Below are positions 1 through 6,455 of a stretch of 10,458 bases of DNA, piece by piece. The stretch's first letter is position 1, and each line of letters opens with the position of its first letter. Below the pieces are notes generated by a model. That model saw only the letters and a list, made by a program, of their open reading frames with translations, was not told the origin of the DNA and did not search any database. Source of the stretch: Puniceicoccales bacterium (GTDB lineage: Bacteria > Verrucomicrobiota > Verrucomicrobiia > Opitutales > JAIRLG01); the NCBI GenBank assembly GCA_031255915.1, contig JAIRRP010000044.1:1-10458 (forward strand). Direction: 5' to 3'. The position numbers and the translations under genes were made by a program.

Positions 1-99
1 CTGAAGATCGGCTACAACCGTGCGGCCCGGATTATGGACCTACTGCGGGAGAGGGGCCTCGTCCACCAGGAGGAGAACCAAACTTCTGATTTGGATTAA
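1..99 (+). CDS. ftsK: DNA translocase FtsK, C-terminal end (partial)
   Basis: Only the last 32 codons are in the window, ending in TAA. They read LKIGYNRAARIMDLLRERG and then a short acidic tail. This matches the FtsK gamma domain, the winged-helix module that reads the oriented KOPS/SRS sequences and activates XerCD recombination at dif during chromosome segregation; the IGYNRAARI.D.LE.RG pattern is the hallmark of its recognition helix. The full protein is a membrane-anchored hexameric ATPase of roughly 700-1300 residues, so nearly all of it lies upstream. No clear terminator follows; the next 189 bases are AT-rich with nothing I can identify, and the next gene converges on it from the other strand. 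Confidence 0.85.
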   Translation: MKIGYNRAARIMDLLRERGLVHQEENQTSDLD

Positions 100-288
100 T
101 GGTACACCTCACATACCTGCCTGAATTTTCTTAAAGAGACCAAACTGGAAACCTTTTCGCCTGAAATGGGATATGCTCGATTTTTCTTTCCATTATACAT
201 GCTATGCCTGACGTAATAAAATTTTTTATTCCAGCCTAGGAATATCATGATTTTTGCTATTTTTCTCAAAAAAAAAGAAAGAAGCTAC

Positions 289-633
289 TTAAGAAAAAAA
301 CAGTATAATATCCCTCCGTGCCCTATCTTTATCTTCTTTCCTTCTATTAAAAGCATCCCTCTGGGCGAGGAGGAATTTCTCCTCGAGTTCAGGATTATCA
401 GGATCATCCCTAAGTTGGCGCATAAGATCGGCCATATAAAGGGCGTCACCAATTAAAAAACCCTCCTTAACAAAGCTCAAAAAGTCTTGCCGAGTGAGAA
501 GGTCTTCTCGCTCAGATTCAAGTAAATTTGGATCATTCAAACGCTTCCTAACCATAGAAAGTTCTGTTTTTGTCCCTGTCGTAGCGCAACCAGACAAAAA
601 TATGGTTAATAAAAATAAAAGCTTAATTTTCAT
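289..633 (-). CDS. small lipoprotein of unknown function
   Basis: This encodes 114 residues starting MKIKLLFLLTIFLSGCATTG. That is a textbook lipoprotein signal peptide: lysine-rich start, hydrophobic stretch at residues 5-13 and lipobox LSGC with the modified cysteine at position 16. The mature part (about 98 residues) is highly charged and probably helical (ERED, MRQLRDDPDNPELEEKF, NRRKEDKDRARRD), so it is likely a periplasm-facing membrane-anchored protein. I do not recognise a family. A longer frame continues upstream to 744, but the ATG at 631-633 is preferred because it puts the signal peptide at the N-terminus. There is no Shine-Dalgarno, though a TATAAT lies 19 bases upstream. It converges on ftsK and is probably transcribed alone. 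Confidence 0.7.
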   Translation of the reverse strand: MKIKLLFLLTIFLSGCATTGTKTELSMVRKRLNDPNLLESEREDLLTRQDFLSFVKEGFLIGDALYMADLMRQLRDDPDNPELEEKFLLAQRDAFNRRKEDKDRARRDIILFFS

Positions 634-651
634 AACAATAAGCAGAACAGC

Positions 652-657
652 ATTATA
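652..657 (-). promoter_or_regulatory. possible -10 box of the lipoprotein gene
   Basis: On the minus strand this reads TATAAT, a perfect -10 hexamer, 19 bases upstream of the lipoprotein ATG. No convincing -35 hexamer is seen at 16-18 bp spacing and there is no extended TGn, so the assignment rests on position and the single box. Confidence 0.3.
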
Positions 658-889
658 GCTTCGGAGCAAGTCCTTTTCTGATGTCTCGAAAATAAGGCGC
701 GGGATAATATATCTCGTCTCTAGTTTGATGACGTCAAAAAGCAATAGCAGATGCCGTTAAGACACACTTTATTTTCTAAAATGAGGCATAATTATAAAGT
801 CAATTGCTACTTCTTGCATGGCATATTGGCAGTTTCAATGGCTGAGATTTCTACTACCCAGGAATCATCCTGGCTTCCGATTTTTTCTC

Positions 890-917
890 TTGACAAGAAC
901 ATTTATGCTTCTTCAAA
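890..917 (+). promoter_or_regulatory. possible promoter of the initiator tRNA gene
   Basis: A perfect -35 hexamer TTGACA lies at 890-895. The best -10 candidate at suitable spacing is TTCAAA (912-917, 16-bp spacer), which is poor. Transcription would begin just before the tRNA at 931. The -35 box is clear, the -10 is not. Confidence 0.35.
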
Positions 918-930
918 GGAGCCCCTGTAT

Positions 931-1007
<77 letters not shown>

Positions 1008-1030
1008 AGAGGAATTTCTCTGCTTTTTTT
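1008..1030 (+). terminator. weak hairpin plus T-run after the tRNA
   Basis: Directly after the CCA end, AGAG (1008-1011) pairs with CTCT (1018-1021), optionally extended by one G-T pair. GC and seven T follow (1024-1030). The position and T-run suit a terminator, but the stem is short. Confidence 0.4.
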
Positions 1031-1131
1031 CAGGCCCTTTTTCCATAAGCTAATATTTTCGCTTCCCGAGTCGTTCATCGAAAAGAAATGAAATTTTTTT
1101 ACATATATGCCGATGTCATTATCTTAAAAAG

Positions 1132-1156
1132 ATGTAAAAAGTGAAAATTTTTACAT
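1132..1156. repeat. 9-bp perfect inverted repeat upstream of gene A1
   Basis: ATGTAAAAA (1132-1140) and TTTTTACAT (1148-1156) are perfect inverted copies around a 7-base spacer. A third TTTTTACAT stands at 1096-1104. The surrounding 1080-1180 is extremely AT-rich. It lies 112 bases before the ATG of A1 and could be an operator or merely low-complexity sequence. A TTGACA (1183-1188) sits between it and A1, but no good -10 follows at proper spacing. Nothing else is recognisable in 1031-1267. Confidence 0.4.
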
Positions 1157-1267
1157 TAAGTGAATTTTTTTTCATTTTATAATTGACAGCTTCCATAATG
1201 ACCCATTCTCCCCAATATCTGGTCGTCATCAGATTAAAATCCCATTCCTTAATCCACTTTACTATCT

Positions 1268-2389
1268 ATGAATCGTTTTACCCCTAAGCTTTTGCGTGTC
1301 CTTATCGTTTCGGTTCTGCTTCCCCTCAGCGGGTTTGGGCAGATGCTTCCGGAAACCGCCGGTAATTTGCAGCGGTCTATTAATGCCCTACAGGTTAAGA
1401 TAGGTATTTTGCAGAATCAGCAAGGGCTGGCTGATGATCCAGCTAGCCGACTTTTTCTGCAAAAGTTAAAGCGGTTGTTATACAATTTGCGTGAGATTTC
1501 TAGGAGAGCCAATACTTCTACTGGCCGGCTCAACGTAGCCACTATTAGAAGGTATTTGCATACGAACCTCCAGCAGTCTGCTTTTACCGATGCGAATGGA
1601 GCTCATACGGCCAATGTTTTCCCGGCTGTTGCTCCGATGAGCCCGTTTACAGTAGGAACAGGAAAATCAAGCTATCAAGCTTTTAGTTTAACTGTGCCTT
1701 TGCATCAGTCCGTAAATTCAATTGCTCCTGGAGCGGCACTGCAGTATCCTCCAATTAATAATGTAGCTGTTATTCGGGGTTTTAAAACTCAAGCAGCTGC
1801 AGCTTTATTGCACCCAAACCTTATCCCTCCTATCCCCACTCAAGCACAAGTGGAGAATGCCATCGAAGAATACGCGAATTGTTTTTCAAATGGCATAGTG
1901 TTAAGACAGCTTCATGGAGGCGAAGTAATCGTGCGTTGCTGTCAAGGGGGCGCTTCAGAGCCGGGAAGCTGGTGGGTATCTTTACAAGATTTTCCTCTTT
2001 CACTGCAACAGTTGCGAGAAAATCTCGCCAATTTGCCCAACTGGAATCAAGATGGAAATTTAGAGTTTTTCGTGGTTCCTGAAGAGTGTAATATCACGGT
2101 TCTCGAAGGCGTAGTCGCCGCACAGCAGTTAAATGGCGGTAACTTAAGATATTTTCAGCTTCGGGGAGGAGAACATTACGAAAGGAACTTTCTAAATAAT
2201 GTCAGTCAGAGGGTGGAAGTTACTAAGAATTATCTTCAAGGAGGGGCTAAAACTCAAATATATGTTCTTTTAAATGGCTCTTATAGTAATCATAATGTCG
2301 GCATTGCCTTTAGCAATGCCAACGTTGACTACATCCCCTGCCTTGCTATTATTCCCACTGGGTGGGATGTAGAGCTGGCGATAAACTAA
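1268..2389 (+). CDS. secreted orphan protein A1 (possible toxin-like C-terminal domain)
   Basis: This encodes 373 residues of unrecognised function. The N-terminus is a Sec signal peptide: basic NRFTPKLLR, hydrophobic core at 11-22, likely cleavage near residue 24. Residues 30-85 are probably helical or coiled coil (QRSINALQVKIGILQNQ, KLKRLLYNLREISRR), and 110-195 are rich in Ala, Pro and Gln. Residues about 200-345 look like a folded domain with VLRQLHGGE (211-219), EPGSWW (231-236), LRENLANLPNWN (249-260), VPEE (270-273) and QLRGGEHY (297-304). The order GSWW, LRxxLAxxPxWN, VPxx, then a GG motif recalls the C-terminal domains of some polymorphic toxins, but this is only a resemblance from memory. 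Cysteines at 205, 224, 225, 274 and 358 could form disulfides. There is no Shine-Dalgarno; the ATG is preceded by TACTATCT. B1 follows after 43 bp, and tail fragments of two related copies lie downstream (3337 and 5118). Confidence 0.75.
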   Translation: MNRFTPKLLRVLIVSVLLPLSGFGQMLPETAGNLQRSINALQVKIGILQNQQGLADDPASRLFLQKLKRLLYNLREISRRANTSTGRLNVATIRRYLHTNLQQSAFTDANGAHTANVFPAVAPMSPFTVGTGKSSYQAFSLTVPLHQSVNSIAPGAALQYPPINNVAVIRGFKTQAAAALLHPNLIPPIPTQAQVENAIEEYANCFSNGIVLRQLHGGEVIVRCCQGGASEPGSWWVSLQDFPLSLQQLRENLANLPNWNQDGNLEFFVVPEECNITVLEGVVAAQQLNGGNLRYFQLRGGEHYERNFLNNVSQRVEVTKNYLQGGAKTQIYVLLNGSYSNHNVGIAFSNANVDYIPCLAIIPTGWDVELAIN

Positions 2390-2432
2390 ACTAATCTAGA
2401 CTTTATCTCAAATCTCAACTTATACTAAATCT

Positions 2433-3257
2433 ATGAAAAAATCAATATTAAGTGTCGCTTTGGTGGGTTTTATGGTGCATGGTCATGCAGATCCTATAGC
2501 TCCAGAACAAATGGTAACTATTTTGCAAGAAAAGCTTCCTGCAAATATTCAGAATTTTAGTCAACAGATAGTATTACTGAAATCAGTACAGCCAAGGAAA
2601 CGGCTCATCGACCTAATGATTCCTTATGTCACTTTACTGGATTTAACAAGGGCTCGGAATGCAAATGCTTTAATGACAATGCCGTATATAGCTAATCTAT
2701 GTCCTCAAAATCAGCGCCGTTCATTAGAAGAGCGCAGAGTAACTATCGGATGTCTCGATACGGAAACGCTTTGTTGTATAACTAAACCAGCGCTTGAATT
2801 ACTGTATCTTTCAGGCCGTGATATAGAAGGCTTTCGAAATGATGTGCCAACATCAGATTCCTCAGAATATTACGTTCTATATGAAACCATGGGGCCTTTG
2901 GCTCAGATTTATCTGGATGCTAAACTGAATCAAGATAATCCAGGATTTGTACTTCCGGAATTTGAAGATGAAGTTTTGCCAACACTCATCGCCTGTCCTA
3001 ATCCCAATGACAAAGAAATTCCTCTAAGGAATCATGACGGAAGCATTAATCCAGAATATTTTGAAAAATGGTATGATAATATCCATGATGTCTATAATAT
3101 AAGTCAAATAAATTTATCCGTATTATCATGGTTATTTTCAGATAGCGACCGTTCTCACCAAATTTTTGAAAGCCTCAGCCTCAACAACCTCGACTCTAGA
3201 TTGATAAGCAATCAGTATAGAATTCTTTCCCAATATGCGATTCTTATTAAGCAATAA
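2433..3257 (+). CDS. secreted orphan protein B1
   Basis: This encodes 274 residues beginning MKKSILSVALVGFMVHGHAD, a clear Sec signal peptide with probable cleavage after the Ala at 19. The mature protein is mostly helical by eye, with no membrane segment and no recognised domain. Five cysteines (90, 107, 114, 115, 188) suit an oxidising compartment; note GCLDTETLCC at 106-115. The C-terminal third is rich in Asn, Ser and aromatic residues. It lies 43 bp after A1 without a terminator between them, so the two are probably co-transcribed. The same order (A tail, then a B-type signal-peptide start) recurs in two degenerate copies downstream, which suggests A and B work as a pair. There is no Shine-Dalgarno before the ATG (preceding bases ACTAAATCT). 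Function unknown. Confidence 0.75.
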   Translation: MKKSILSVALVGFMVHGHADPIAPEQMVTILQEKLPANIQNFSQQIVLLKSVQPRKRLIDLMIPYVTLLDLTRARNANALMTMPYIANLCPQNQRRSLEERRVTIGCLDTETLCCITKPALELLYLSGRDIEGFRNDVPTSDSSEYYVLYETMGPLAQIYLDAKLNQDNPGFVLPEFEDEVLPTLIACPNPNDKEIPLRNHDGSINPEYFEKWYDNIHDVYNISQINLSVLSWLFSDSDRSHQIFESLSLNNLDSRLISNQYRILSQYAILIKQ

Positions 3258-3334
3258 ATAATATTTAGCAGTATTTGTCTATAGGAAGATAAATTTCTCG
3301 AATAATGGGAAATTTCTTCAAAAAATCTCAAAGT

Positions 3335-3362
3335 GACCGGATACCTGTCCGGTCGCTTTTAT
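3335..3362 (+). terminator. hairpin with T-rich tail downstream of B1
   Basis: GACCGGA (3335-3341) pairs perfectly with TCCGGTC (3348-3354) around a 6-base loop, followed by GCTTTTATT. It looks like an intrinsic terminator 78 bp after B1. However, the same bases align in frame with the tail of A1, so they also belong to a dead copy of gene A, and the hairpin may be incidental. Confidence 0.4.
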
Positions 3363-3426
3363 TAAGGGATACGCTTATCAATGTATCGCCATCATTGAAA
3401 CAGGATTTGATGTGGAGCTTTTATAA
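3337..3426 (+). pseudogene. relic of a second gene A (A2): C-terminal tail only
   Basis: One frame here, closed on the left by a TGA at 3334 and ending in TAA (3424-3426), reads 29 residues including VAFIKGYAYQC and AIIETGFDVELL. The A1 tail reads VGIAFSNANVDYIPC and AIIPTGWDVELAIN. The shared pattern (V..AF, Y..C.AII.TG.DVEL, stop at nearly the same place) shows this is the end of a paralogue of A1 that has lost the rest of the gene. There is no start codon or signal peptide. It is followed 37 bp later by a B-type signal-peptide start, as in the intact pair. Sequence between the B1 stop and 3334 is not recognisable. Confidence 0.65.
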
Positions 3427-3463
3427 AAAACGAGAAAAATAAATTTTTACTGTATTAACCATT

Positions 3464-3526
3464 ATGAATAAATCTATAATATATCAAATGTTAATGGTGG
3501 GTGGCTTGGCTGCATCGCCCGTTTAG
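3464..3526 (+). pseudogene. relic of a second gene B (B2): signal peptide only
   Basis: The ATG opens 20 codons, MNKSIIYQMLMVGGLAASPV, then TAG. This is a signal-peptide-like start closely resembling that of B1 (MKKSILSVALVGFMVHGHAD), and it has the same position relative to the preceding A tail. The mature domain is absent. It could alternatively be a tiny peptide gene, but its position after an A tail and the parallel at 5306 favour a truncated copy of B. Confidence 0.55.
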
Positions 3527-3683
3527 ACTGACTTAACTCCAAGAGGATACCGCTCTCGTGCAAAAAGAATCTCAGAGAAAAGTTGATTGCTATAAATACT
3601 CTCCGTAGTTCCCCATAGTAGCGGCTCTCTGGGAGAAGTTTTCAAAATACGGCATTGCCATCGAAAATTTTGGAGATACTAAA
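3527..3683. other. unassigned sequence between B2 relic and bioA remnant
   Basis: There is no intact gene here. The frame that becomes bioA at 3684 is open from 3609 and reads ALWEKFSKYGIAIENFGDTK before it. This could be the extreme N-terminus of the old bioA or the decayed end of another gene. I cannot place it. Confidence 0.3.
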
Positions 3684-4048
3684 GTGGTCTGGAGGTTTTT
3701 TATGAAGGAAAGAACTGCTCCTGCCGCGGTAAAAATAGTCAGAGGCGAAGGGATATGTTTGTTTTCCGAAAGCGGAGAAAAATATCTCGATATGATATTC
3801 AGCTGGCTCGTTAACGTGCATGGACACGGCAATCGAGAAATCGCAGAGGCCATAAAAAGAAGATGCATCAGCGTCGTGACAACGTTTGATGCAGGGTTCG
3901 AAGACGGAGCGAATTTTGTGATCAACAAGGCCTTGGAAAGTGTGATCCCCTACGTCCATTGGGAAAAACGATCTATCTTTTTCCGCCTTATTGCGTGAGC
4001 GTGGATGATTTGGCAAGAACATACGACGTGATCAATAAGTACTTATGA
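3684..4048 (+). pseudogene. bioA: bioA remnant with frameshifting internal deletion
   Basis: BioA (adenosylmethionine-8-amino-7-oxononanoate aminotransferase, PLP-dependent, about 420-430 residues) makes 7,8-diaminopelargonate in biotin synthesis. From 3684 one frame gives the N-terminal part: VVWRFFMKERTAP (usual form VWHPFTQMKTAP), KIVRGEGICLFSESGEKYLD and SWLVNVHGHGN (usual form SSWWVNLHGH). From about 3950 a different frame gives the C-terminal end: LRPLGKTIYLFPPYCVSVDD, then LARTYDVINKYL and TGA at 4046-4048. Roughly 300 residues between are missing, including the PLP-binding lysine, and the two parts are out of frame, so no aminotransferase can be made. The stop overlaps the bioB start as ATGA, the mark of a formerly coupled operon. 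The junction lies at about 3935-3953. Confidence 0.85.
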
Positions 4049-5004
4049 AAATTACCTTCGAAAAAGCACTGGACATCTTCAATTATCCGTTTTTTAAATT
4101 ACTGAGGACCGCCCACGGGGTTCACGTGAAAAATTTCGACGAGCAATCAGTGCAGATCAGCGATATTTTGAGCGTGAAAACCGGAGGATGTTTCGAAGAT
4201 TGTGCCTACTGCGCCCAATCCATCAAAAATGGAACAAAGATTCCCAAGCAACCGCTGTTGGATTTAGAGACGGTGCTGGATGCGGCCCACAGAGCCAAAA
4301 AACTCGGCGCGAGTCGATTCTGCATGAGTGCGTCCGGTCGCTGCATATCATCGGAGGCCGAGTTCGAAAAAATATGTGAAATGGTGAGATTCGTGAAAGC
4401 TCTCGGCCTGGAAACCTGCGCTACGCTCGGATTTTTGACGGAAATCCAGGCCGTAAAACTGAAAAAATCTGGACTGGATTACTACAATCACAACGTTGAT
4501 ACATCTCCGGAATTTTATCCAAATATCGTTTCCACCAGGACCATCGACGATCGCATCAAGACCATAGAAATCGTGCAGAAAGCTGGAATTAACATATGTT
4601 CCGGGGGCATTGTCGGCATGGGAGAAACCAACGAAGACAGAATTAAAATGCTGATTTTGCTCGCGAATTTAAAAACTCCACCTCGCTGTGTCCCTATAAA
4701 CAAATTGGTAAAAATTCCCGGCACCCGCGTCGATGATTCAAATTCCATAGATGATTTCGATTTCGTGAGAATGATCGCATTGGCACGAATCCTGATGCCG
4801 AAGTCATACGTAAAAATCGCCGCCGGACGAAACACGCTGTTCGAATCGACCCAAGCTCTGTGCATGTTCGCCGGGGCCAATGCGTTATTTTCAAGTGAAA
4901 AACTGCTAACAGTCGATAACGTGAAACCCGGAGCTGATAAAATTTTGTTCGATAAACTAAATCTCCACATAGAAAATCCACGATTGGATAGCTGTTGCAT
5001 TTGA
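4045..5004 (+). CDS. bioB: biotin synthase BioB
   Basis: This is a radical-SAM enzyme that inserts sulfur into dethiobiotin, the last step of biotin synthesis, working as a cytosolic homodimer. Its 319 residues are near normal length (E. coli 346). The radical-SAM cluster ligands are C49, C53 and C56 in GGCFEDCAYC. The [2Fe-2S] sulfur-donor ligands C93 (RFCMSAS), C125 (LETCATLG) and C185 (NICSGGIVGMGE) are all present. The substrate-pocket motifs YYNHNVDTS (146-154) and PINKLVKIPGT (217-227) are intact. One oddity is that the fourth ligand, Arg260 in E. coli, is Lys257 here (YVKIAAGR for YVRLSAGR). The start codon overlaps the bioA stop by four bases and has no Shine-Dalgarno, so translation once depended on coupling to bioA. 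The frame is intact although bioA beside it is dead. Confidence 0.95.
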   Translation: MKITFEKALDIFNYPFFKLLRTAHGVHVKNFDEQSVQISDILSVKTGGCFEDCAYCAQSIKNGTKIPKQPLLDLETVLDAAHRAKKLGASRFCMSASGRCISSEAEFEKICEMVRFVKALGLETCATLGFLTEIQAVKLKKSGLDYYNHNVDTSPEFYPNIVSTRTIDDRIKTIEIVQKAGINICSGGIVGMGETNEDRIKMLILLANLKTPPRCVPINKLVKIPGTRVDDSNSIDDFDFVRMIALARILMPKSYVKIAAGRNTLFESTQALCMFAGANALFSSEKLLTVDNVKPGADKILFDKLNLHIENPRLDSCCI

Positions 5005-5054
5005 GGAAGGCATAAAATAGCGCCTTATATGCGAGCCCAGAGGCTTAACGTACT

Positions 5055-5070
5055 CGTTCGAACACGAACG
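5055..5070 (+). other. short perfect hairpin after bioB
   Basis: CGTTCG and CGAACG pair perfectly around AACA, 50 bases after the bioB stop. No T-run follows, so it is not a standard intrinsic terminator. Confidence 0.25.
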
Positions 5071-5117
5071 ATGAACAGGTTACAGGTCAGCGATAGCCAA
5101 TTATTAAATTCGAAACG

Positions 5118-5277
5118 AAGGGAGGTAGCGCTGTTAAGAGCTCTATCTCCTCCAAAGCGGCCAGAGGATCTTATTCGGTCGCTTTTGTCTCTGCTACGCT
5201 ATCGTCTTCGGTAAATTTAACTAGGGCTTATGCATTGCCCTATCATCGAAATCGGATCTGATGTAGAGATTCTATGA
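5118..5277 (+). pseudogene. relic of a third gene A (A3): C-terminal part
   Basis: One frame reads KGGSAVKSSISSKAARGSYS followed by VAFV, matching A1 residues 325-349 (QGGAKTQIYVLLNGSYS, then VGIAF). After an indel near 5230-5242, another frame reads PIIEIGSDVEIL and stops at TGA 5275-5277, matching the A1 tail AIIPTGWDVELAIN and the A2 tail AIIETGFDVELL. At nucleotide level the last 35 bases are close to those of A2 (3388-3422). The copy is broken by the frame change and lacks everything before about residue 325. A strong imperfect hairpin (5121-5132 with 5139-5150) lies within it; no T-run follows. The left limit is approximate. Confidence 0.6.
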
Positions 5278-5305
5278 AATTTTCGATTCCGAGATATAAT
5301 ATCTT

Positions 5306-5350
5306 ATGAATAAAAATAAATCCATAAAGGCCATTATTTTAGGTCAATGA
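5306..5350 (+). pseudogene. relic of a third gene B (B3): signal-peptide start only
   Basis: The ATG opens 14 codons, MNKNKSIKAIILGQ, then TGA. It starts 28 bp after the A3 stop, at the place where B1 and B2 start after A1 and A2. It shares the Lys-Ser-Ile beginning and hydrophobic run of B1 and B2. Nothing of the mature domain remains; a MITE begins 31 bp later. Confidence 0.5.
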
Positions 5351-5381
5351 GGGGGCGCGGTGTATCGCCATTCTCCATTAG

Positions 5382-5522
5382 AGGATGTCATCAAAATCAG
5401 GCAGTAAAAAGAGAGATAGAGCGGATATGAAATGCAGAAACAAGTCTCCTATGCGTCCTCTTTCCCATTCCATCTTTCTTTCCTTTCTTTTTTCCTTTGT
5501 TAATCTTTTTTGACGACACCTA
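5382..5522 (-). mobile_element. MITE copy 1, deletion derivative of the IS5-type element
   Basis: This is a 141-bp element flanked by exact 4-bp duplications TTAG (5378-5381 and 5523-5526), i.e. CTAA on its own strand, fitting the YTAR target of the IS5 group. Its ends are AGGATGTCATCAAAATCAGG and, inverted, TAGGTGTCGTCAAAAAAG. Read on the minus strand it aligns along its length with MITE copy 2 (7445-7582). It consists of the first ~75 bp and last ~60 bp of the IS at 6406-7253, joined near GCATAGGAGACTTGTTTCTG. It encodes no transposase and would have moved with enzyme supplied elsewhere. It lies just upstream of the 238-aa gene. Confidence 0.85.
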
Positions 5523-5555
5523 TTAGGACAAGAGAGAGGGCGGCTAATAAAAATC

Positions 5556-5584
5556 TTGACCATCAATACATTATTCTCATTAAT
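5556..5584 (+). promoter_or_regulatory. possible promoter of the 238-aa protein gene
   Basis: TTGACC (5556-5561, five of six matches) and ATTAAT (5579-5584, four of six) are 17 bp apart. Transcription would start about 15 bases before the ATG at 5606. It lies 34 bp outside the MITE, so the MITE replaced or bounds whatever was further upstream. Confidence 0.4.
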
Positions 5585-5605
5585 AACTCTGATAATTGGG
5601 AGGAT

Positions 5606-6322
5606 ATGGATAAGCTAAGTAGTGTAAATGCCAGTAGTGCATGGCAGCAGGTATGGAATCAAATCTGCAACTCTGTAAAACAATTATTGGGATGGGAGAT
5701 AAAGCAATCTTCCATATCGTCTGCCATGGGTAACACACCTGCCGTGGGAAGTTCTACGACCCTAAAAATATCCACAGACGATCCTGCTGCTCAACGGACC
5801 GCGCGTCTAGGAAAAATAGATTCGATTATTAGCAATCTGGAAGAAGCAAAAACATCGGCCCCGAATTCCGTTTATGCCAAAAATGCAGATCGATGGATTG
5901 CAGAACTAAATGATATTAAAAATACCCTGAGTCAGGAAAATATATCTCCTGAGCAAGTTCAAGATACAACTCAGAGGTTAGGCCAAATCATCAATGTCAT
6001 CATATCGCCTGACATAAATGGAGCTAGCGACGCTGTTGGCGAACTTTTGAAGAAAGCAACTTTGCATATGAGCAAGGATAACCAAATGTTGAGCCCTGAA
6101 CATAAGGCTGAATTTTCACGAGAAATTGGGAACATACTGAGTGGATTTGAAGGCTACAACCCGGATCGTAATCCTCTACATCAGGGACTTTCCGCCTTGA
6201 AGAATCTAGTCAATCAAGGCAAAATGACATATGGAGATTTTTGCAATGCGATGCTAGATTTACAGCAGATAGTCACTGCTAATGTGACTGCTTCCGCAGG
6301 CACAATTCCAGGGATTCAATAG
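5606..6322 (+). CDS. unidentified 238-aa polar helical protein
   Basis: No family is recognised. The frame runs upstream to a TTG inside the MITE, but the ATG at 5606 is preferred because GGGAGG (5598-5603) lies just before it, although only 2 bases away. From there the protein starts MDKLSSVNASSAWQQVWNQI and has no signal peptide or membrane segment. Residues 10-30 may form an amphipathic helix with four tryptophans, and 35-60 are Ser/Thr/Gly-rich and likely flexible. Residues 65-225 are helical and polar (KIDSIISNLEEAK, DRWIAELNDIKNTLSQ, LLKKATLHMSK, EFSREIGNILSGFEGY), ending in an Ala/Thr/Gly-rich tail. The flexible polar start followed by helices would fit a secreted effector or structural adaptor, but nothing specific shows this. 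It is flanked by MITE copy 1 upstream and the dead IS downstream. Confidence 0.7.
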   Translation: MDKLSSVNASSAWQQVWNQICNSVKQLLGWEIKQSSISSAMGNTPAVGSSTTLKISTDDPAAQRTARLGKIDSIISNLEEAKTSAPNSVYAKNADRWIAELNDIKNTLSQENISPEQVQDTTQRLGQIINVIISPDINGASDAVGELLKKATLHMSKDNQMLSPEHKAEFSREIGNILSGFEGYNPDRNPLHQGLSALKNLVNQGKMTYGDFCNAMLDLQQIVTANVTASAGTIPGIQ

Positions 6323-6455
6323 TGACATAACACACGCGGAGCCGTGTCGGCACGAGGTAAATTGATCTCAAGTCCGAGAATACAAAGCATCACAAGATGG
6401 CCTAGAGGGCGTCATCAAAAAAAGGTCGACAAAGGGAAAAAGAGAGAGAAGAAAG

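Noticed and set aside
722..740. CGTCATCAAA (minus strand, within 724-733), as in the transposon ends
   Set aside because: Ten bases match the IS end, but there is no second end, no proper YTAR flank and no internal element sequence, so chance is likely.
3590..4022. Minus-strand reading frames opposite the bioA remnant
   Set aside because: They mirror conserved bioA coding sequence and show no protein family of their own.
5510..5605. Upstream extension of the 238-aa protein to a TTG start
   Set aside because: The TTG lies inside the MITE end and the added residues come from the insertion and the promoter region.
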